A DNA stretch of 47,807 nucleotides, from assembly GCA_026418075.1 (NCBI GenBank), contig JAOACA010000005.1, positions 1-47,807 of the forward strand. The letters run 5' to 3'. This stretch comes from Candidatus Bipolaricaulota bacterium. GTDB taxonomy: Bacteria; Bipolaricaulota; Bipolaricaulia; Bipolaricaulales; Bipolaricaulaceae. Shown in pieces: positions 23,305 through 31,462 of this stretch; the first letter of the stretch is position 1, and every line of letters starts with the position of its first letter. Both the position numbers and the translations under genes were made by a program. The notes beneath the pieces were generated by a model, which was not told the DNA's origin, did not search any database, and was given only the letters and a program-made list of their open reading frames with translations.

Positions 23305-24381
23305 ATGGTGCGGGCCGAGGTGGACACGGGGGCGGTGCGGGGGAACCTGGAGCGGCTCCGGGGTTGGCTTCCCCGCCGGGTGGCGATCCTGTTCGTCGTG
23401 AAGGAGGACGCCTACGGCCACGGGCTCCTCCCCGTGGCCCGGGCGGCCCGGGGCCTCGTCGACTGGTTTGGGGTCGCCCACCTCGGGGAGGCCCGCGCCC
23501 TCCGCCAAGCCGGGTTCCCCGAGCCGATCTTCATCATGACCCCCCCCGTAGGGGCGGCCCTCGTCGCGGCGATCCGCGAGGGCTACCACCTCCCCGTGGG
23601 CGACAGCGGGATGATCCCCGAGCTTGAGGCCGCGGCCGCCCGCGCCGGAAAACGGGCCCTCGTCCACCTCGAGGTGGACACGGGGATGGGCCGGTTCGGG
23701 CTCCTCCCCGAGGAGGTCGACCGGGCCCTCGAGCTTCTCCACCGGGATCGGATCGAGGTTGTGGGGGTCTACTCCCACCTCTCCTCGGCCAACGGCCGGT
23801 CCCCGGAGGACCTCCACTTCACGAGGGCCCAGGTGTGGTGGTTCCGCCAGGTCCTCCAGGAGTGGGAGCGGCGGGGGGTCGAGATCCCCTGGCGGCACCT
23901 CGCCAACTCCGCGGCGGTGCTGGCGTTTGACGAGGCGACGGCCCCCCCTTTGAACATGGTTCGGGTGGGGACTGCGGCCTACGGGTACCCCGAGGGTCCG
24001 ACCGCCCCGCCCGTGCAGCTCGTCCCCGCCGCCCGGGCGTGGACCGAGGTGGCGGCCCTCCGGGACCTTCCTCGGGGCTGGCCGGTGGGCTACGGCCACA
24101 CCTACGTCACCCCCGAGCCCCGGCGGATGGCGATCCTCGCTGCCGGGTACGGGGACGGCCTGCGGCCCGAGCTCAAGCGGGTCGTGATCCGCGACAGGGC
24201 CGCCGAGCTCGTGGGGAAGCTGGGGATGGACAGCGTGGCCGCCGACGTGACGGGGATCGAGGGCGTCCGGCGGGGGGACCGGGCCCTCCTCTTTGGGCCG
24301 GGAGTCGCCGGCTACCAGGGCTGGGTCTGCCCTGTCCTCGTCCCGGTCCTCCGCTCCGCCCGCCGCCGCTGGCGCGGATAA
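23305..24381 (+). CDS. alr: Alanine racemase
   Basis: A PLP enzyme making D-alanine for peptidoglycan. The 358-residue product starts at the ATG at 23305 (MVRAEVDTGAVRGNLERL); the tracked ORF begins 38 codons earlier without support. The PLP lysine lies in FVVKEDAYGHG, with Glu in place of the usual Ala after Lys. HLEVDTGMGRFG, HLANSAA, and MVRVGTAAYGYP follow. The catalytic Tyr is in GYGHTYVTPEP and KLGMDSVAADVT completes the family pattern. A weak TGGAAT lies nine bases upstream. The gene is divergent from hypF and unrelated in function to its neighbours. Confidence 0.93.
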   Translation: MVRAEVDTGAVRGNLERLRGWLPRRVAILFVVKEDAYGHGLLPVARAARGLVDWFGVAHLGEARALRQAGFPEPIFIMTPPVGAALVAAIREGYHLPVGDSGMIPELEAAAARAGKRALVHLEVDTGMGRFGLLPEEVDRALELLHRDRIEVVGVYSHLSSANGRSPEDLHFTRAQVWWFRQVLQEWERRGVEIPWRHLANSAAVLAFDEATAPPLNMVRVGTAAYGYPEGPTAPPVQLVPAARAWTEVAALRDLPRGWPVGYGHTYVTPEPRRMAILAAGYGDGLRPELKRVVIRDRAAELVGKLGMDSVAADVTGIEGVRRGDRALLFGPGVAGYQGWVCPVLVPVLRSARRRWRG

Positions 24382-24387
24382 GGGTGG

Positions 24388-24393
24388 TATACT
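24388..24393 (+). promoter_or_regulatory. -10 box of the HEPN gene, leaderless spacing
   Basis: TATACT, seven bases, then the GTG at 24401; no SD. It lies within 20 nt of the alr stop. Confidence 0.5.
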
Positions 24394-24400
24394 GCCCCTT

Positions 24401-24784
24401 GTGGAGCGCTCCCGGGACTGGTGGACCCAGGCCCAGGCCGACCTCGCCCATGCCAAGGCCGCGGCGAGCGTGGGGCACTTCGACTGGGCTTGCTTTGCTG
24501 CCCACCAGGCGGCGGAAAAGGGGCTCAAGGCCGCGTTCGAGCGGCGCGGGGAGAAGGTGGGGGGGCATTCCGTCCGGTACCTTCTCTCCGCCCTCGGGGA
24601 GGGGGTCCCGCCCGAGCTTCTCTCGGCGGCCAAGGTCCTGGACAAACACTACATCCCCACCCGGTACCCCAACGGCTTGGCCCAGGGGGCGCCGACCGAG
24701 TTCTACACCAGGGAGGAGGCGGAGGATGCGATCCGCCGTGCGGAGGAGATCCTGCGGTTCTGTGACCGTCTACTCGCTGGATAG
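24401..24784 (+). CDS. HEPN-domain protein (probable toxin-like partner of MNT)
   Basis: A 127-residue helical protein. Start chosen at the GTG 24401, just after a leaderless-spaced TATACT box; the tracked start is 36 codons too early. The sequence matches the HEPN family pattern: WWTQAQADLAHAKAAA, WACFAAHQAAEKGLKAA, then a C-terminal KHYIPTRYPN and AEDAIRRAEEILRF. In HEPN/MNT pairs the HEPN protein is usually an RNase or a target of AMPylation by the MNT partner. The overlapping gene at 24762 encodes exactly such a nucleotidyltransferase. Active toxicity is not shown. Confidence 0.85.
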   Translation: MERSRDWWTQAQADLAHAKAAASVGHFDWACFAAHQAAEKGLKAAFERRGEKVGGHSVRYLLSALGEGVPPELLSAAKVLDKHYIPTRYPNGLAQGAPTEFYTREEAEDAIRRAEEILRFCDRLLAG

Positions 24785-25127
24785 GGAGGCGGTCGAGGCG
24801 GCCCTCGCCCAGTGGGTGAAGGAGCTTGCGGCGCGGCCGGAGGTCGAGGCGGTCGTCCTGTTCGGCTCGTTTGCCTCCGGTCGGGCGGTTCCGGGAAGCG
24901 ACCTCGACCTCCTCATCGTCCTCCGCGAGGACCCCCGCCCGTTCCTTGACCGTCTCCCCGACTACATGCCCGACGACTTGCCCCTTCCCGTGGACGTCTT
25001 TCCGTACACGCGGGCGGAGCTCGAAGCCGGCCAGCCCCTCGGGGAGGACGCCCTCCGGACGGGGCGCGTCCTTTGGGTCCGCGGGGGGAGCGCATGGCCG
25101 GGGCGCCTCAGTCTGGCTAGCCCGTGA
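24762..25127 (+). CDS. MNT-type nucleotidyltransferase (antitoxin-like)
   Basis: A 121-residue protein of the minimal nucleotidyltransferase family. The GTG at 24762 overlaps the HEPN gene by 23 bases; GGAGGAG lies upstream. The catalytic motif GSFASGRAVPGSDLDLLIV (quoted in part as GS...G...SDLDL) and a third acidic residue in LPLPVDVFPY are present, so an active transferase is plausible. MNT proteins neutralise HEPN partners by AMPylation or binding. Its end overlaps the 3' end of hypA on the opposite strand by 11 bases. Confidence 0.85.
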   Translation: MTVYSLDREAVEAALAQWVKELAARPEVEAVVLFGSFASGRAVPGSDLDLLIVLREDPRPFLDRLPDYMPDDLPLPVDVFPYTRAELEAGQPLGEDALRTGRVLWVRGGSAWPGRLSLASP

Positions 25128-25497
25128 CTTCGTCCACCGACAGGCCGATGATTGCGAGTTCCCGGCCCTCGATGACCTCTGCCCGGCCCTCACACCGGGG
25201 GCAGGCGAGGATAGGGACTGCGAAGTGCCAGCCCTCGCCTGCGTACTTCACCGGCCCCTCGTACCCACACGAGCCGCAGCGGACCTTCACCGGGACCTTC
25301 TCCAGCCGGAGGGCGGAGCCGGCGAGGGGGGTCCCCGCGGTGAGGATCCGCCACGCCTCGGCGAGGGCCTCCTCGGAGAGGATGAGGAGCTCCCCCTTCC
25401 GGACGTGGACGGCCGTGATCCGGCCCGCGACCGGGTGCTCCCGGAGGTGGTCGGTCAGGCCGTCGAGGAGGGCGTGGGCCAGGGAGTACTCGTGCAC
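25117..25497 (-). CDS. hypA: Hydrogenase nickel-incorporation protein HypA
   Basis: HypA delivers nickel to the [NiFe] hydrogenase large subunit with HypB. I start at the GTG at 25497, giving 126 residues and the required N-terminal His (MHEYSLAHALL) that binds nickel. The zinc site is CGSCG (74-78) and CPRC (99-102). The start shares its first base with the hypB stop (TAGTG), so the two genes are coupled. The tracked ORF has a false N-terminal extension through hypB. Lies 1.1 kb from the mbh operon. Confidence 0.93.
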   Translation of the reverse strand: MHEYSLAHALLDGLTDHLREHPVAGRITAVHVRKGELLILSEEALAEAWRILTAGTPLAGSALRLEKVPVKVRCGSCGYEGPVKYAGEGWHFAVPILACPRCEGRAEVIEGRELAIIGLSVDEVTG

Positions 25498-26141
25498 TAG
25501 AGCCCCAGGGCGGCGAGGAGCTCCTCCACCCCCCGGCCGCTCCGGGCATCGGTGAGGACCACCTTTCCGTGGGGGTTGAGCGTGCGGTAGTCGTCCACGA
25601 GGACCATTGGGTCCACGCCGACGAACGCCGCCAGGTCCACCTTGTTCACGGCCAGGACGTCCGTCTGGGCGAAGATCTTGGGGTGCTTGCGGACCATGTC
25701 GTCCCCCTCGGTGACGGAGATCACGACGAGGTCCCCTTCGGTCCCCAGGGGGAAGTCGGCCGGGCACACGAGGTTCCCCACGTTCTCGATGAACAGGACG
25801 TCCACCTCCCCGAGGGGGAACTCCTCCAAGGTGTGGCCCACGCGGTGGGCATCGAGGTGGCAGGCGTCCCCGGTGTTGAGGTTGGCGGCGACGAGCCCTG
25901 CGGACGCGAACCTCTGGTAGTCGTCGTCCCCGGCCACGTCCCCGGCGATCGCCCCCACCCGGAGGCCCCGCTCCCGGAGCCGCTCCGCCATCCGGAGGAT
26001 GAGGAGGGTCTTCCCCGACCCGATCGCTCCCATCACGTTGAACGCCCGCACGTTCCGCCTCTGGAGGAGCTCGTAGTTGCGGGCGGCGAGCTCGAGCTGC
26101 CGCTTGAACACGTCTTCGGTCCCGACCCGGATGTCGTGCAT
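25497..26141 (-). CDS. hypB: Hydrogenase nickel-incorporation GTPase HypB
   Basis: A 214-residue SIMIBI GTPase that drives nickel insertion with HypA. The start is the ATG at 26141 (MHDIRVGTEDVFKRQ), nine bases after TATCAT; the tracked start is 17 codons too far upstream. The P-loop is MGAIGSGKT near residue 40, the G-domain metal motif is DACHLDAHRV, FIENVGNLVCPADF matches the family, and NKVDL is G4. The N-terminal CxxCGC and His-rich nickel-storage segments of some HypB proteins are absent, as in many archaeal and thermophile forms. Confidence 0.95.
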   Translation of the reverse strand: MHDIRVGTEDVFKRQLELAARNYELLQRRNVRAFNVMGAIGSGKTLLILRMAERLRERGLRVGAIAGDVAGDDDYQRFASAGLVAANLNTGDACHLDAHRVGHTLEEFPLGEVDVLFIENVGNLVCPADFPLGTEGDLVVISVTEGDDMVRKHPKIFAQTDVLAVNKVDLAAFVGVDPMVLVDDYRTLNPHGKVVLTDARSGRGVEELLAALGL

Positions 26142-26150
26142 ACGGGCCCG

Positions 26151-26156
26151 ATGATA
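26151..26156 (-). promoter_or_regulatory. -10 box of hypB
   Basis: TATCAT on the minus strand, nine bases before the hypB ATG, no SD. Divergent from the mbh promoter about 80 nt away. Confidence 0.5.
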
Positions 26157-26236
26157 CCCTCCGGGGAGGAGGGCGCGGAAGCGCGTTCCCATGGCTGTTG
26201 GTCGGGGAGGGGTTTGCGGGAGGCTGAGCCCCAGGC

Positions 26237-26242
26237 TATAGT
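26237..26242 (+). promoter_or_regulatory. -10 box of the mbh operon
   Basis: TATAGT, nine bases, then the ATG of mbhA. No SD precedes the first gene of this 14-gene operon. Confidence 0.5.
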
Positions 26243-26251
26243 CCGTTCCCT

Positions 26252-26767
26252 ATGCGCCGGCTGGCGGAGCGGACGACGACCGGGGTCCTCGTCTTCGCCC
26301 TGTACCTCCTCTTCTCCGCGTTCACCGGCCCGTGGGGGGTGTGGGCCCCCGACGAGCTCCTGGCGGGCGGAGTCCTCGCCCTCGTCGTGGGCTGGGTGGC
26401 CGGCCCCCTCGTCTGGGAACGGGGCGGCTGGCGGCTCCTCTCTCCCCAGCGGTGGGCCCTCTTCCTCGTCTACCTCGTTGGGCCTTTCCTCTACGCGATG
26501 GCCAAGGCCAACCTGGACGTCGCCTGGCGGGTCATCACGGGCCGGATCCAGCCTGGGATCGTTCGGTTCAACCCTGAACTCGCGACCGACTTCGGCCGGA
26601 CCTTCCTCGCCAACTCGATCACCCTCACCCCGGGCACCCTGACCCTGGACGTGGACGACGCCACGGGGGACTTCTTCGTCCACTGGATCAACGTGACCGA
26701 CCCATCCCCAAGCGCAGACGCCGTGTGCGGGCCGTTCCCCGCGTGGGCAAGGAGGATCGCCGAATGA
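26252..26767 (+). CDS. mbhA: Mbh hydrogenase subunit A, MnhE/MrpE-like
   Basis: A 171-residue membrane protein with about two N-terminal hydrophobic segments (LVFALYLLFSAFTG; LALVVGWVAGPLV) and the family C-terminus (TFLANSITLTPGTLTLDV, then FFVHWINVTD). It corresponds to the MrpE-type subunit that begins Mrp antiporters and Mbh hydrogenases. Order here is mrpE-F-G followed by the rest of Mbh, the same as mbhA-N of Pyrococcus furiosus. It is first in the operon and coupled to mbhB by ATGA. Confidence 0.9.
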   Translation: MRRLAERTTTGVLVFALYLLFSAFTGPWGVWAPDELLAGGVLALVVGWVAGPLVWERGGWRLLSPQRWALFLVYLVGPFLYAMAKANLDVAWRVITGRIQPGIVRFNPELATDFGRTFLANSITLTPGTLTLDVDDATGDFFVHWINVTDPSPSADAVCGPFPAWARRIAE

Positions 26768-27024
26768 TCGTTCCGTTGGCCGCGGGGGGACTGGCGCTCC
26801 TTGGGGCGATCGTTGTGTGCATGGTGCGGCTCTCGATTGGCCCCACGGCGGCCGACCGGGCGGTGGCCCTGGACACGATCAACACCCTCGTCGTCGCGGC
26901 GATGGTCCTGTTTGGCGCGGCGTTCGACCTCGTCGTCCTTCTCGACGTGGCCCTCGTCTACGCCCTCCTCTCCTACGTCGGGACCCTGTACATCGCCCGG
27001 TACCTCGAAGGGGGGCTTCCGTGA
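26764..27024 (+). CDS. mbhB: Mbh subunit B, MnhF/MrpF-like
   Basis: An 86-residue hydrophobic protein from the ATG at 26764 (MIVPLAAGGLALLG), with the typical MrpF core VRLSIGPTAADRAVALDT and a third membrane helix (LDVALVYALLSYVGTLYIAR). Together with the G subunit it forms part of the ion-translocating module. Starts in the mbhA stop (ATGA) and ends inside the next start (GTGA). The tracked ORF had 13 extra codons. Confidence 0.9.
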   Translation: MIVPLAAGGLALLGAIVVCMVRLSIGPTAADRAVALDTINTLVVAAMVLFGAAFDLVVLLDVALVYALLSYVGTLYIARYLEGGLP

Positions 27025-27368
27025 GCGTCCTCATCTACGTGTTCCTTGCGATTGGGGCCCTGTTCAACCTCCTCGGGGCGGTGGCCCTCCTCCGCTTCCC
27101 CGACGTCTACACGCGGATCCACGGGGCGACGAAGTGCACGACCTTCGGCTCGATCTTCTCGGTCCTGGCGGTGGCCGTCTACGGGATTGCCCGGGGCGGG
27201 GGGGAGGGCGGCACGATGGCGATCCGGGCGTTCCTCGCCCTTGTGTTCCTCCTCCTCACGAACCCCACGGGGTCCCACGCCCTGGCCCGGGCCGCCCACC
27301 GGTCGGGGATCAAGCCGTTCCGGGCGGTGGTGGACCGGCTGGAGGAGGCCGGGAAGGAGGGGCGATGA
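27021..27368 (+). CDS. mbhC: Mbh subunit C, MnhG/MrpG-like
   Basis: A 115-residue membrane protein with a GTG start that overlaps the mbhB stop. The diagnostic MrpG segment [19 protein letters not shown] is present, followed by a second and third hydrophobic segment ([27 protein letters not shown], quoted as part of the family pattern). It belongs to the Mrp-type Na+/H+ module. Confidence 0.9.
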   Translation: MSVLIYVFLAIGALFNLLGAVALLRFPDVYTRIHGATKCTTFGSIFSVLAVAVYGIARGGGEGGTMAIRAFLALVFLLLTNPTGSHALARAAHRSGIKPFRAVVDRLEEAGKEGR

Positions 27369-27616
27369 CCCTCTGGGCCGCGATCCAGATCGTGATCCTC
27401 GTCCTCCTCGTCGCGGGCTCGGTCCTCGCCGTGTGGCTCAAGGACCTCCTGGCAAGCGTCATCGCCCTCGGGGCCTCGAGCCTCCTCCTTGCCCTGGAGT
27501 TCTACCTCCTCCAGGCCCCGGACGTGGCGATCGCCGAGGCCGGGGTCGGGGCGGCCCTCACCACGGCGATCTTCGTCCTCGCCCTGCGGAAGACCCGGCG
27601 GAAGGAGGAGGAATGA
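27365..27616 (+). CDS. mbhD: Mbh subunit D (DUF4040, MrpA-derived)
   Basis: An 83-residue membrane protein starting at the ATG in GATGACC. The segment [18 protein letters not shown] is the hallmark of the MbhD/MrpA middle domain, which contributes to the hydrophilic axis between antiporter modules. It ends KKEEE-like (RRKEEE). Coupled by ATGA on both sides. Not in the track as its own ORF. Confidence 0.88.
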   Translation: MTLWAAIQIVILVLLVAGSVLAVWLKDLLASVIALGASSLLLALEFYLLQAPDVAIAEAGVGAALTTAIFVLALRKTRRKEEE

Positions 27617-27879
27617 AGCGCTGGGTCCTGCTCGCGGCGTTCCTCGTCGTGGCGGGGTCCCTCCTCCTTGGGGCGGCGCGGATGCGCCCGTTCGGCGCTC
27701 CCCGCCTGGACCTCATGGACCGCTACTTCAACGCCCTCTCCCAGGGCGAGGCGGCGACGAACAACGTCGTCACCGCCATCGTGTTCGACTACCGGGGCTA
27801 CGACACCCTGGGCGAGGCCACGGTCCTGTTCACCGCGGTGGTCGGCGTGGCCCTGATCCTCCGGAGGCTCAAAGGATGA
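27613..27879 (+). CDS. mbhE: Mbh subunit E (MrpA C-terminal type)
   Basis: An 88-residue protein with an N-terminal hydrophobic helix and the family segment [19 protein letters not shown], followed by a second helix ([13 protein letters not shown]). This is the segment that in Mrp systems is the C-terminal part of MrpA; its separation here matches Pyrococcus MbhE. Coupled by ATGA to mbhD and mbhF. Confidence 0.88.
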   Translation: MKRWVLLAAFLVVAGSLLLGAARMRPFGAPRLDLMDRYFNALSQGEAATNNVVTAIVFDYRGYDTLGEATVLFTAVVGVALILRRLKG

Positions 27880-28325
27880 GCGTCGTCGTCCGCACGATCG
27901 CCCGGATCCTCGTCCCGGTGGCCCTCCTCTTCGGGGGGTACGTGATCCTCCACGGGCACCTCACCCCGGGAGGGGGGTTCCAGGGCGGGGCGGTGGCCGC
28001 CTCGGCGGTGGCCCTCCTTCTTGTGGCGTTCGGGACCTCCGCCGTGAAGGGGCTCAAGTCCCCGTTTGCGGTCCTTGAGGACCTCGGGGGCGTGGCGTTC
28101 GTCGTTCTGGGGTTCCTGGGGATCGGGTACACGTTCTTCTTCAACGTGCTCGCGGGCTCCGGCGGCCTGTTTGGGGCCCCGGTGGCCCCGGGCCCGAACC
28201 CCGGGTTCCTCAACACCGGGGGGACCCTCCCCCTCATGAACTGGGCGGTGGGGTTCAAGGTGATCGGGGGCCTGGGGGCGGTGGTGGTCCTGTTTGCCCT
28301 GTTCGGAGGCGGGGATGATCGGTAA
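27876..28325 (+). CDS. mbhF: Mbh subunit F, MnhB/MrpB-like
   Basis: A 149-residue membrane protein. The MrpB motif [18 protein letters not shown] is near residue 25, with three to four hydrophobic segments and the C-terminal helix [19 protein letters not shown]. Starts at the ATG overlapping the mbhE stop. Its TAA stop lies 11 bases inside mbhG. Confidence 0.92.
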   Translation: MSVVVRTIARILVPVALLFGGYVILHGHLTPGGGFQGGAVAASAVALLLVAFGTSAVKGLKSPFAVLEDLGGVAFVVLGFLGIGYTFFFNVLAGSGGLFGAPVAPGPNPGFLNTGGTLPLMNWAVGFKVIGGLGAVVVLFALFGGGDDR

Positions 28326-28662
28326 CGTTCCGTTCGTCGTGTGCATGGTCCTCGTCCTCCTCGGACTTGCCGCCCTCCTCTTCCGGCGGAACCTGATCAA
28401 GGTCGTGATCGGGCTCAAGATCATCGAGAACGGGGTCAACCTGTACCTCGTGGCCACGGGGTACGTCCAGGGCGGGGTGGTCCCGATCTGGACCTACGCC
28501 CCCCCGGACGCGGCGATGGTCCTCCCCACCCCCCAGGCCCTGACCCTGACGAGCATCGTGATCGGGCTTGCCACCACGGCCCTCATGCTCGCCTTTGCCG
28601 TGGTGATCCACCGCCACAAGGGGTCCCTCGACGGACGAAAGGTGGTGGAGCTCTCCGGATGA
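28315..28662 (+). CDS. mbhG: Mbh subunit G, MnhC/NuoK-like
   Basis: A 115-residue NuoK/MrpC-type membrane protein with three helices. The conserved Glu segment LKIIENGVNLYLVATGY and the loop before helix 3 (PTPQALTLTSIVIGLATTAL, in part) are as in the family. I use the ATG at 28315 ([12 protein letters not shown]); the tracked start is seven codons earlier. Overlaps mbhF by 11 bases and mbhH by four. Confidence 0.92.
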   Translation: MIGNVPFVVCMVLVLLGLAALLFRRNLIKVVIGLKIIENGVNLYLVATGYVQGGVVPIWTYAPPDAAMVLPTPQALTLTSIVIGLATTALMLAFAVVIHRHKGSLDGRKVVELSG

Positions 28663-30197
28663 ACCTCGCCCTCCACGCCCCGATCCTGGCGATCGCCGTC
28701 CCCCTCCTCGGGGGGTTCGCCCTGCCGCTGTGGGCGAAGTTCGGCCGGCCCCTGCGCGACCTCTGGCTCCTCCTCGTCTCCGCGGCGACCGCCTCCCTGG
28801 TGGGCCTCGTGGCATTTCAGGTCTACACGGGCGGGATCCAGGTCTACACCCTGGGCGCGGCCTGGCCCACGGACACCCTCGCCCCGGGCGGGTTCCCGAT
28901 CCGGATCGTGCTGGCGGTGGACGCCCTCGGGGCCCTCGTCGGCCTCATCGCGACCCTGGCGGCCCTCGTGGGCTTCGCCTACGCCGCGCGGTACCTCGCC
29001 GAGGAGGAGGGGAAGACCCTCGCCCTCACCCTGGGGACCCTTCTCTGGGCGGGGATGCTTGGGATGGCGTTCACCGGGGACCTGTTCAACCTGTTCGTGT
29101 TCTTCGAGGTGACCTCGATCGCCGCCTGCGGCCTCATCGGGTACCGGACCTGGACCTCCCGGGGCCCGGAGGCGGCGTTCAAGACGATGGTTCTCTACAC
29201 CGTGGGGGGCCTGTTCGTGCTCCTGGCGATCGCCCTCCTCTACGGGGAGTACGGGGCGTTGAACCTCGCCCACCTCGCCCGGCTCCTCCGGGGCTCGACC
29301 GTGGACCGGGTGACCCTGGCTCTCCTCCTCGGGGGGCTCCTGATGAAGGTCGGGGCGGTGCCCGTCCACATGTGGGCCCCGGACGCCTACGGCGAGGCCC
29401 CGGCCCAAGGGGTGATCCTCCTCGTTGCCAACACCCAGGTCTCCCTCTACGCCCTGTTCCGGATCCTGTTTACCCTCTACGGGGGCCTGGCCGACCCGGG
29501 GATCGGCTGGCTCGTCGTCGCGATGGGGACGCTCACCCTGCTCGTGGCGTCGCTGATGGCGGTGGTCCAGATGGACCTCGGGCGGCTCATCGCGTTCGGG
29601 GCCGTGTCCCAGATCGGGTACATGCTCCTCGGGGTCGGGGTCGGGCTCACCGTGCTGGCCTCCCGGCCCGCCTACGGCCTCCTCGCCCTCCAGGGCGGGA
29701 TCTTCCACATGCTCAACGACGCCCTGGCGATCGGGCTCCTCTTCCTCGCCGTGGGGGCGGTGGAGAAGGCCGCGGGGGGCCGGAACCTCGGGGCCCTCGG
29801 GGGCCTCGGGCACGACCTCAAGTGGACGGCCGCGTTCTTCTTCCTCGGGGCCCTTGCCCTGGCCGGGATCCCGCCCCTCAACGGGTTTGCCTCCAAACTC
29901 ATGATCTACCAAGGGTCGTTCCTCCTCTCCCCGATCCTCTCGGCCCTGGCGATCCTCGCCTCGATCCTGCTTCTTGCCGTGTTCGTCCGGGCGTTCCAGG
30001 GGGCGTTCCTTGGGCCGCGGATGCTCCAGCCGGAGCCGGTTCCGAGCTCGATGCTCCTCGCGATGGGGGCCTTGGCCCTGGGCGTCCTCGTCCTCGGGCT
30101 GTTCCCAGACCTCGTGGTGCGGCACGTCGTGGCCCCGGCGGCGGACGCCCTGTGGACGGGGCGGGAGGTCTACCTGCGGGCGGTGTTTGGGCGATGA
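28659..30197 (+). CDS. mbhH: Mbh subunit H, MrpD/NuoN-like proton-translocating antiporter subunit
   Basis: A 512-residue polytopic protein of the NuoL/M/N family, with about 14 hydrophobic segments. Key elements are FTGDLFNLFVFFEVTSIAACG (TM5 Glu; quoted in part), LMKVGAVPVHMWAPDAYGEAP with the conserved lysine and the discontinuous helix region, and GGIFHMLNDALAIGLLF-like later segments with another polar helix. Starts at the ATG overlapping the mbhG stop. It is the main ion-pumping subunit of the complex. Confidence 0.95.
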   Translation: MNLALHAPILAIAVPLLGGFALPLWAKFGRPLRDLWLLLVSAATASLVGLVAFQVYTGGIQVYTLGAAWPTDTLAPGGFPIRIVLAVDALGALVGLIATLAALVGFAYAARYLAEEEGKTLALTLGTLLWAGMLGMAFTGDLFNLFVFFEVTSIAACGLIGYRTWTSRGPEAAFKTMVLYTVGGLFVLLAIALLYGEYGALNLAHLARLLRGSTVDRVTLALLLGGLLMKVGAVPVHMWAPDAYGEAPAQGVILLVANTQVSLYALFRILFTLYGGLADPGIGWLVVAMGTLTLLVASLMAVVQMDLGRLIAFGAVSQIGYMLLGVGVGLTVLASRPAYGLLALQGGIFHMLNDALAIGLLFLAVGAVEKAAGGRNLGALGGLGHDLKWTAAFFFLGALALAGIPPLNGFASKLMIYQGSFLLSPILSALAILASILLLAVFVRAFQGAFLGPRMLQPEPVPSSMLLAMGALALGVLVLGLFPDLVVRHVVAPAADALWTGREVYLRAVFGR

Positions 30198-30517
30198 CCC
30201 TCTTCACCGGCTACGGCTTCTGGAACCCGCTCCTCTGGCTGGCCGGGGCGGCCGGGGTCACCCTCCTTGGACTCCTCTTCTGGTCCCGGGGCCGGAGGGA
30301 CTACCGGCGCGGGGAGGGGGAGCTCCCGTTCCTCTCGGGCGAATCCGTCCCCGGCGCCCACGTCGGGGGTGGGCACCTCTACTGGGGGTTCGTGGAGGGG
30401 CTCCGGCCGTACGTCGAGCGGCTGCGGGGCGCCCACACCGGGCTTGTGAACGACTACGTGGGGTGGTTGGTGGTCATCCTGGCCGTGGTGTTCCTGATCG
30501 TCCTCGTGGGGGGCTGA
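30194..30517 (+). CDS. mbhI: Mbh subunit I
   Basis: A 107-residue protein with an N-terminal and a C-terminal hydrophobic helix (WLAGAAGVTLLGLLFW; WLVVILAVVFLIVLVGG) and a soluble middle segment (GELPFLSGESVPG). Size, topology and position between mbhH and mbhJ match MbhI, which links the membrane and hydrogenase modules. Coupled by ATGA to mbhH; mbhJ starts one base after its stop. Confidence 0.8.
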   Translation: MTLFTGYGFWNPLLWLAGAAGVTLLGLLFWSRGRRDYRRGEGELPFLSGESVPGAHVGGGHLYWGFVEGLRPYVERLRGAHTGLVNDYVGWLVVILAVVFLIVLVGG

Positions 30518-30518
30518 G

Positions 30519-30947
30519 ATGGGCCTATCCTCGTTCAAGCGGGCGCTGTGGGTGTTCCACGTGGCGACGGGTTCCTGCAACGGCTGCGACATCGAGATCG
30601 TGGCCGCCCTCACCCCCCGTTACGACGTCGAGCGGTTTGGGATCCGGCTCGTGGGGACCCCCCGCCACGCCGACGTCCTCCTCGTGACCGGGCCCGTGAC
30701 GCGGCCAATGGCCGAACGCCTCAAGCGCGTGTACGAGCAGACCCCGGACCCCAAGGCCGTGGTCGTGGTCGGCGGCTGCGGCTCGACCTCGGGCGTGTTC
30801 TACGATAGCTACAACGTGGTCGGACCGGTGGACGCGGTCATCCCCGTGGACGTCTACGTCCCGGGGTGCCCGCCCCGGCCGGAGGCGATCGTCCACGGGG
30901 TCGTGACCGCGGTGGCGAAGCTGGAGAAGGTGGCGGAGAAGCGATGA
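30519..30947 (+). CDS. mbhJ: Mbh subunit J, hydrogenase small subunit (NuoB-like)
   Basis: A 142-residue [4Fe-4S] protein equivalent to NuoB. The proximal-cluster cysteines are C20 and C23 in GSCNGCDIE, C87 in VGGCGSTSG, and C117 in VPGCPPRPE. It passes electrons from the ferredoxin-like subunit MbhN to the Ni-Fe site of MbhL. Length is short, as usual for group 4 hydrogenases. Confidence 0.95.
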   Translation: MGLSSFKRALWVFHVATGSCNGCDIEIVAALTPRYDVERFGIRLVGTPRHADVLLVTGPVTRPMAERLKRVYEQTPDPKAVVVVGGCGSTSGVFYDSYNVVGPVDAVIPVDVYVPGCPPRPEAIVHGVVTAVAKLEKVAEKR

Positions 30948-31462
30948 CGGCGGACGAGGTGGTGGCGGCCCTGCGGACGGCGGTGCCCGACCTTGCGGTC
31001 GAGCTCCGGCCCCGGAAGGCCGGGGTCCGGGCCCCCCTCGAGGTCCCCGAGCTGTGGGCGACGATCGGCCGCGACCAGCTCCTCCCCGCCGTCTCCGCCC
31101 TCAAGGGAGCCGGCCCCTTGCACATCTCGATCATCTCCGGCCGGGACCTCGGGGAGACGATCGAGCTCCTCTACCATTTTGCCGTCGGGTACGGAACGCC
31201 AGGGGGCGAGGTCGTGGTCACCCTCCGCGTCCCCGTCCCCGCCTCCGACCCGACCGTCCCCTCCATTTGCGGGATCCTTCCCGGGGCGGAGACCACCGAG
31301 CGGGAGAAAATCGAGTTCCTCGGGGTCCGGTTCACCGGGATCCCCCGCTCCGACCACGTGTTCCTCCCCGATGGCTTCCCCGGCCACCCGTGGCGGAAGG
31401 GCGATCCGGAGACGGCGAAGCTTGTGAAGCGGACCGTGGAGTGGGAGAAGCGCGATGGCTGA
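30944..31462 (+). CDS. mbhK: Mbh subunit K, NuoC-like
   Basis: A 172-residue soluble protein of the NuoC (30 kDa) family. Start at the ATG overlapping the mbhJ stop. Family features are LLYHFAVGYGTPGGEVVVTLRV (in part) and the C-terminal DGFPGHPWRKGDPE. It holds no cofactor; in complex I-like enzymes it supports the catalytic large subunit. It overlaps mbhL by eight bases. Confidence 0.92.
   Translation: MTADEVVAALRTAVPDLAVELRPRKAGVRAPLEVPELWATIGRDQLLPAVSALKGAGPLHISIISGRDLGETIELLYHFAVGYGTPGGEVVVTLRVPVPASDPTVPSICGILPGAETTEREKIEFLGVRFTGIPRSDHVFLPDGFPGHPWRKGDPETAKLVKRTVEWEKRDG

Noticed and set aside
20424-23327. 967-aa minus ORF covering the thioredoxin gene and antisense-like frame of hypF
   Set aside because: Only the last 174 residues are protein-like; the rest is a shadow of hypF. 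The GTG at 20948 joined to the hypF stop is the supported start.
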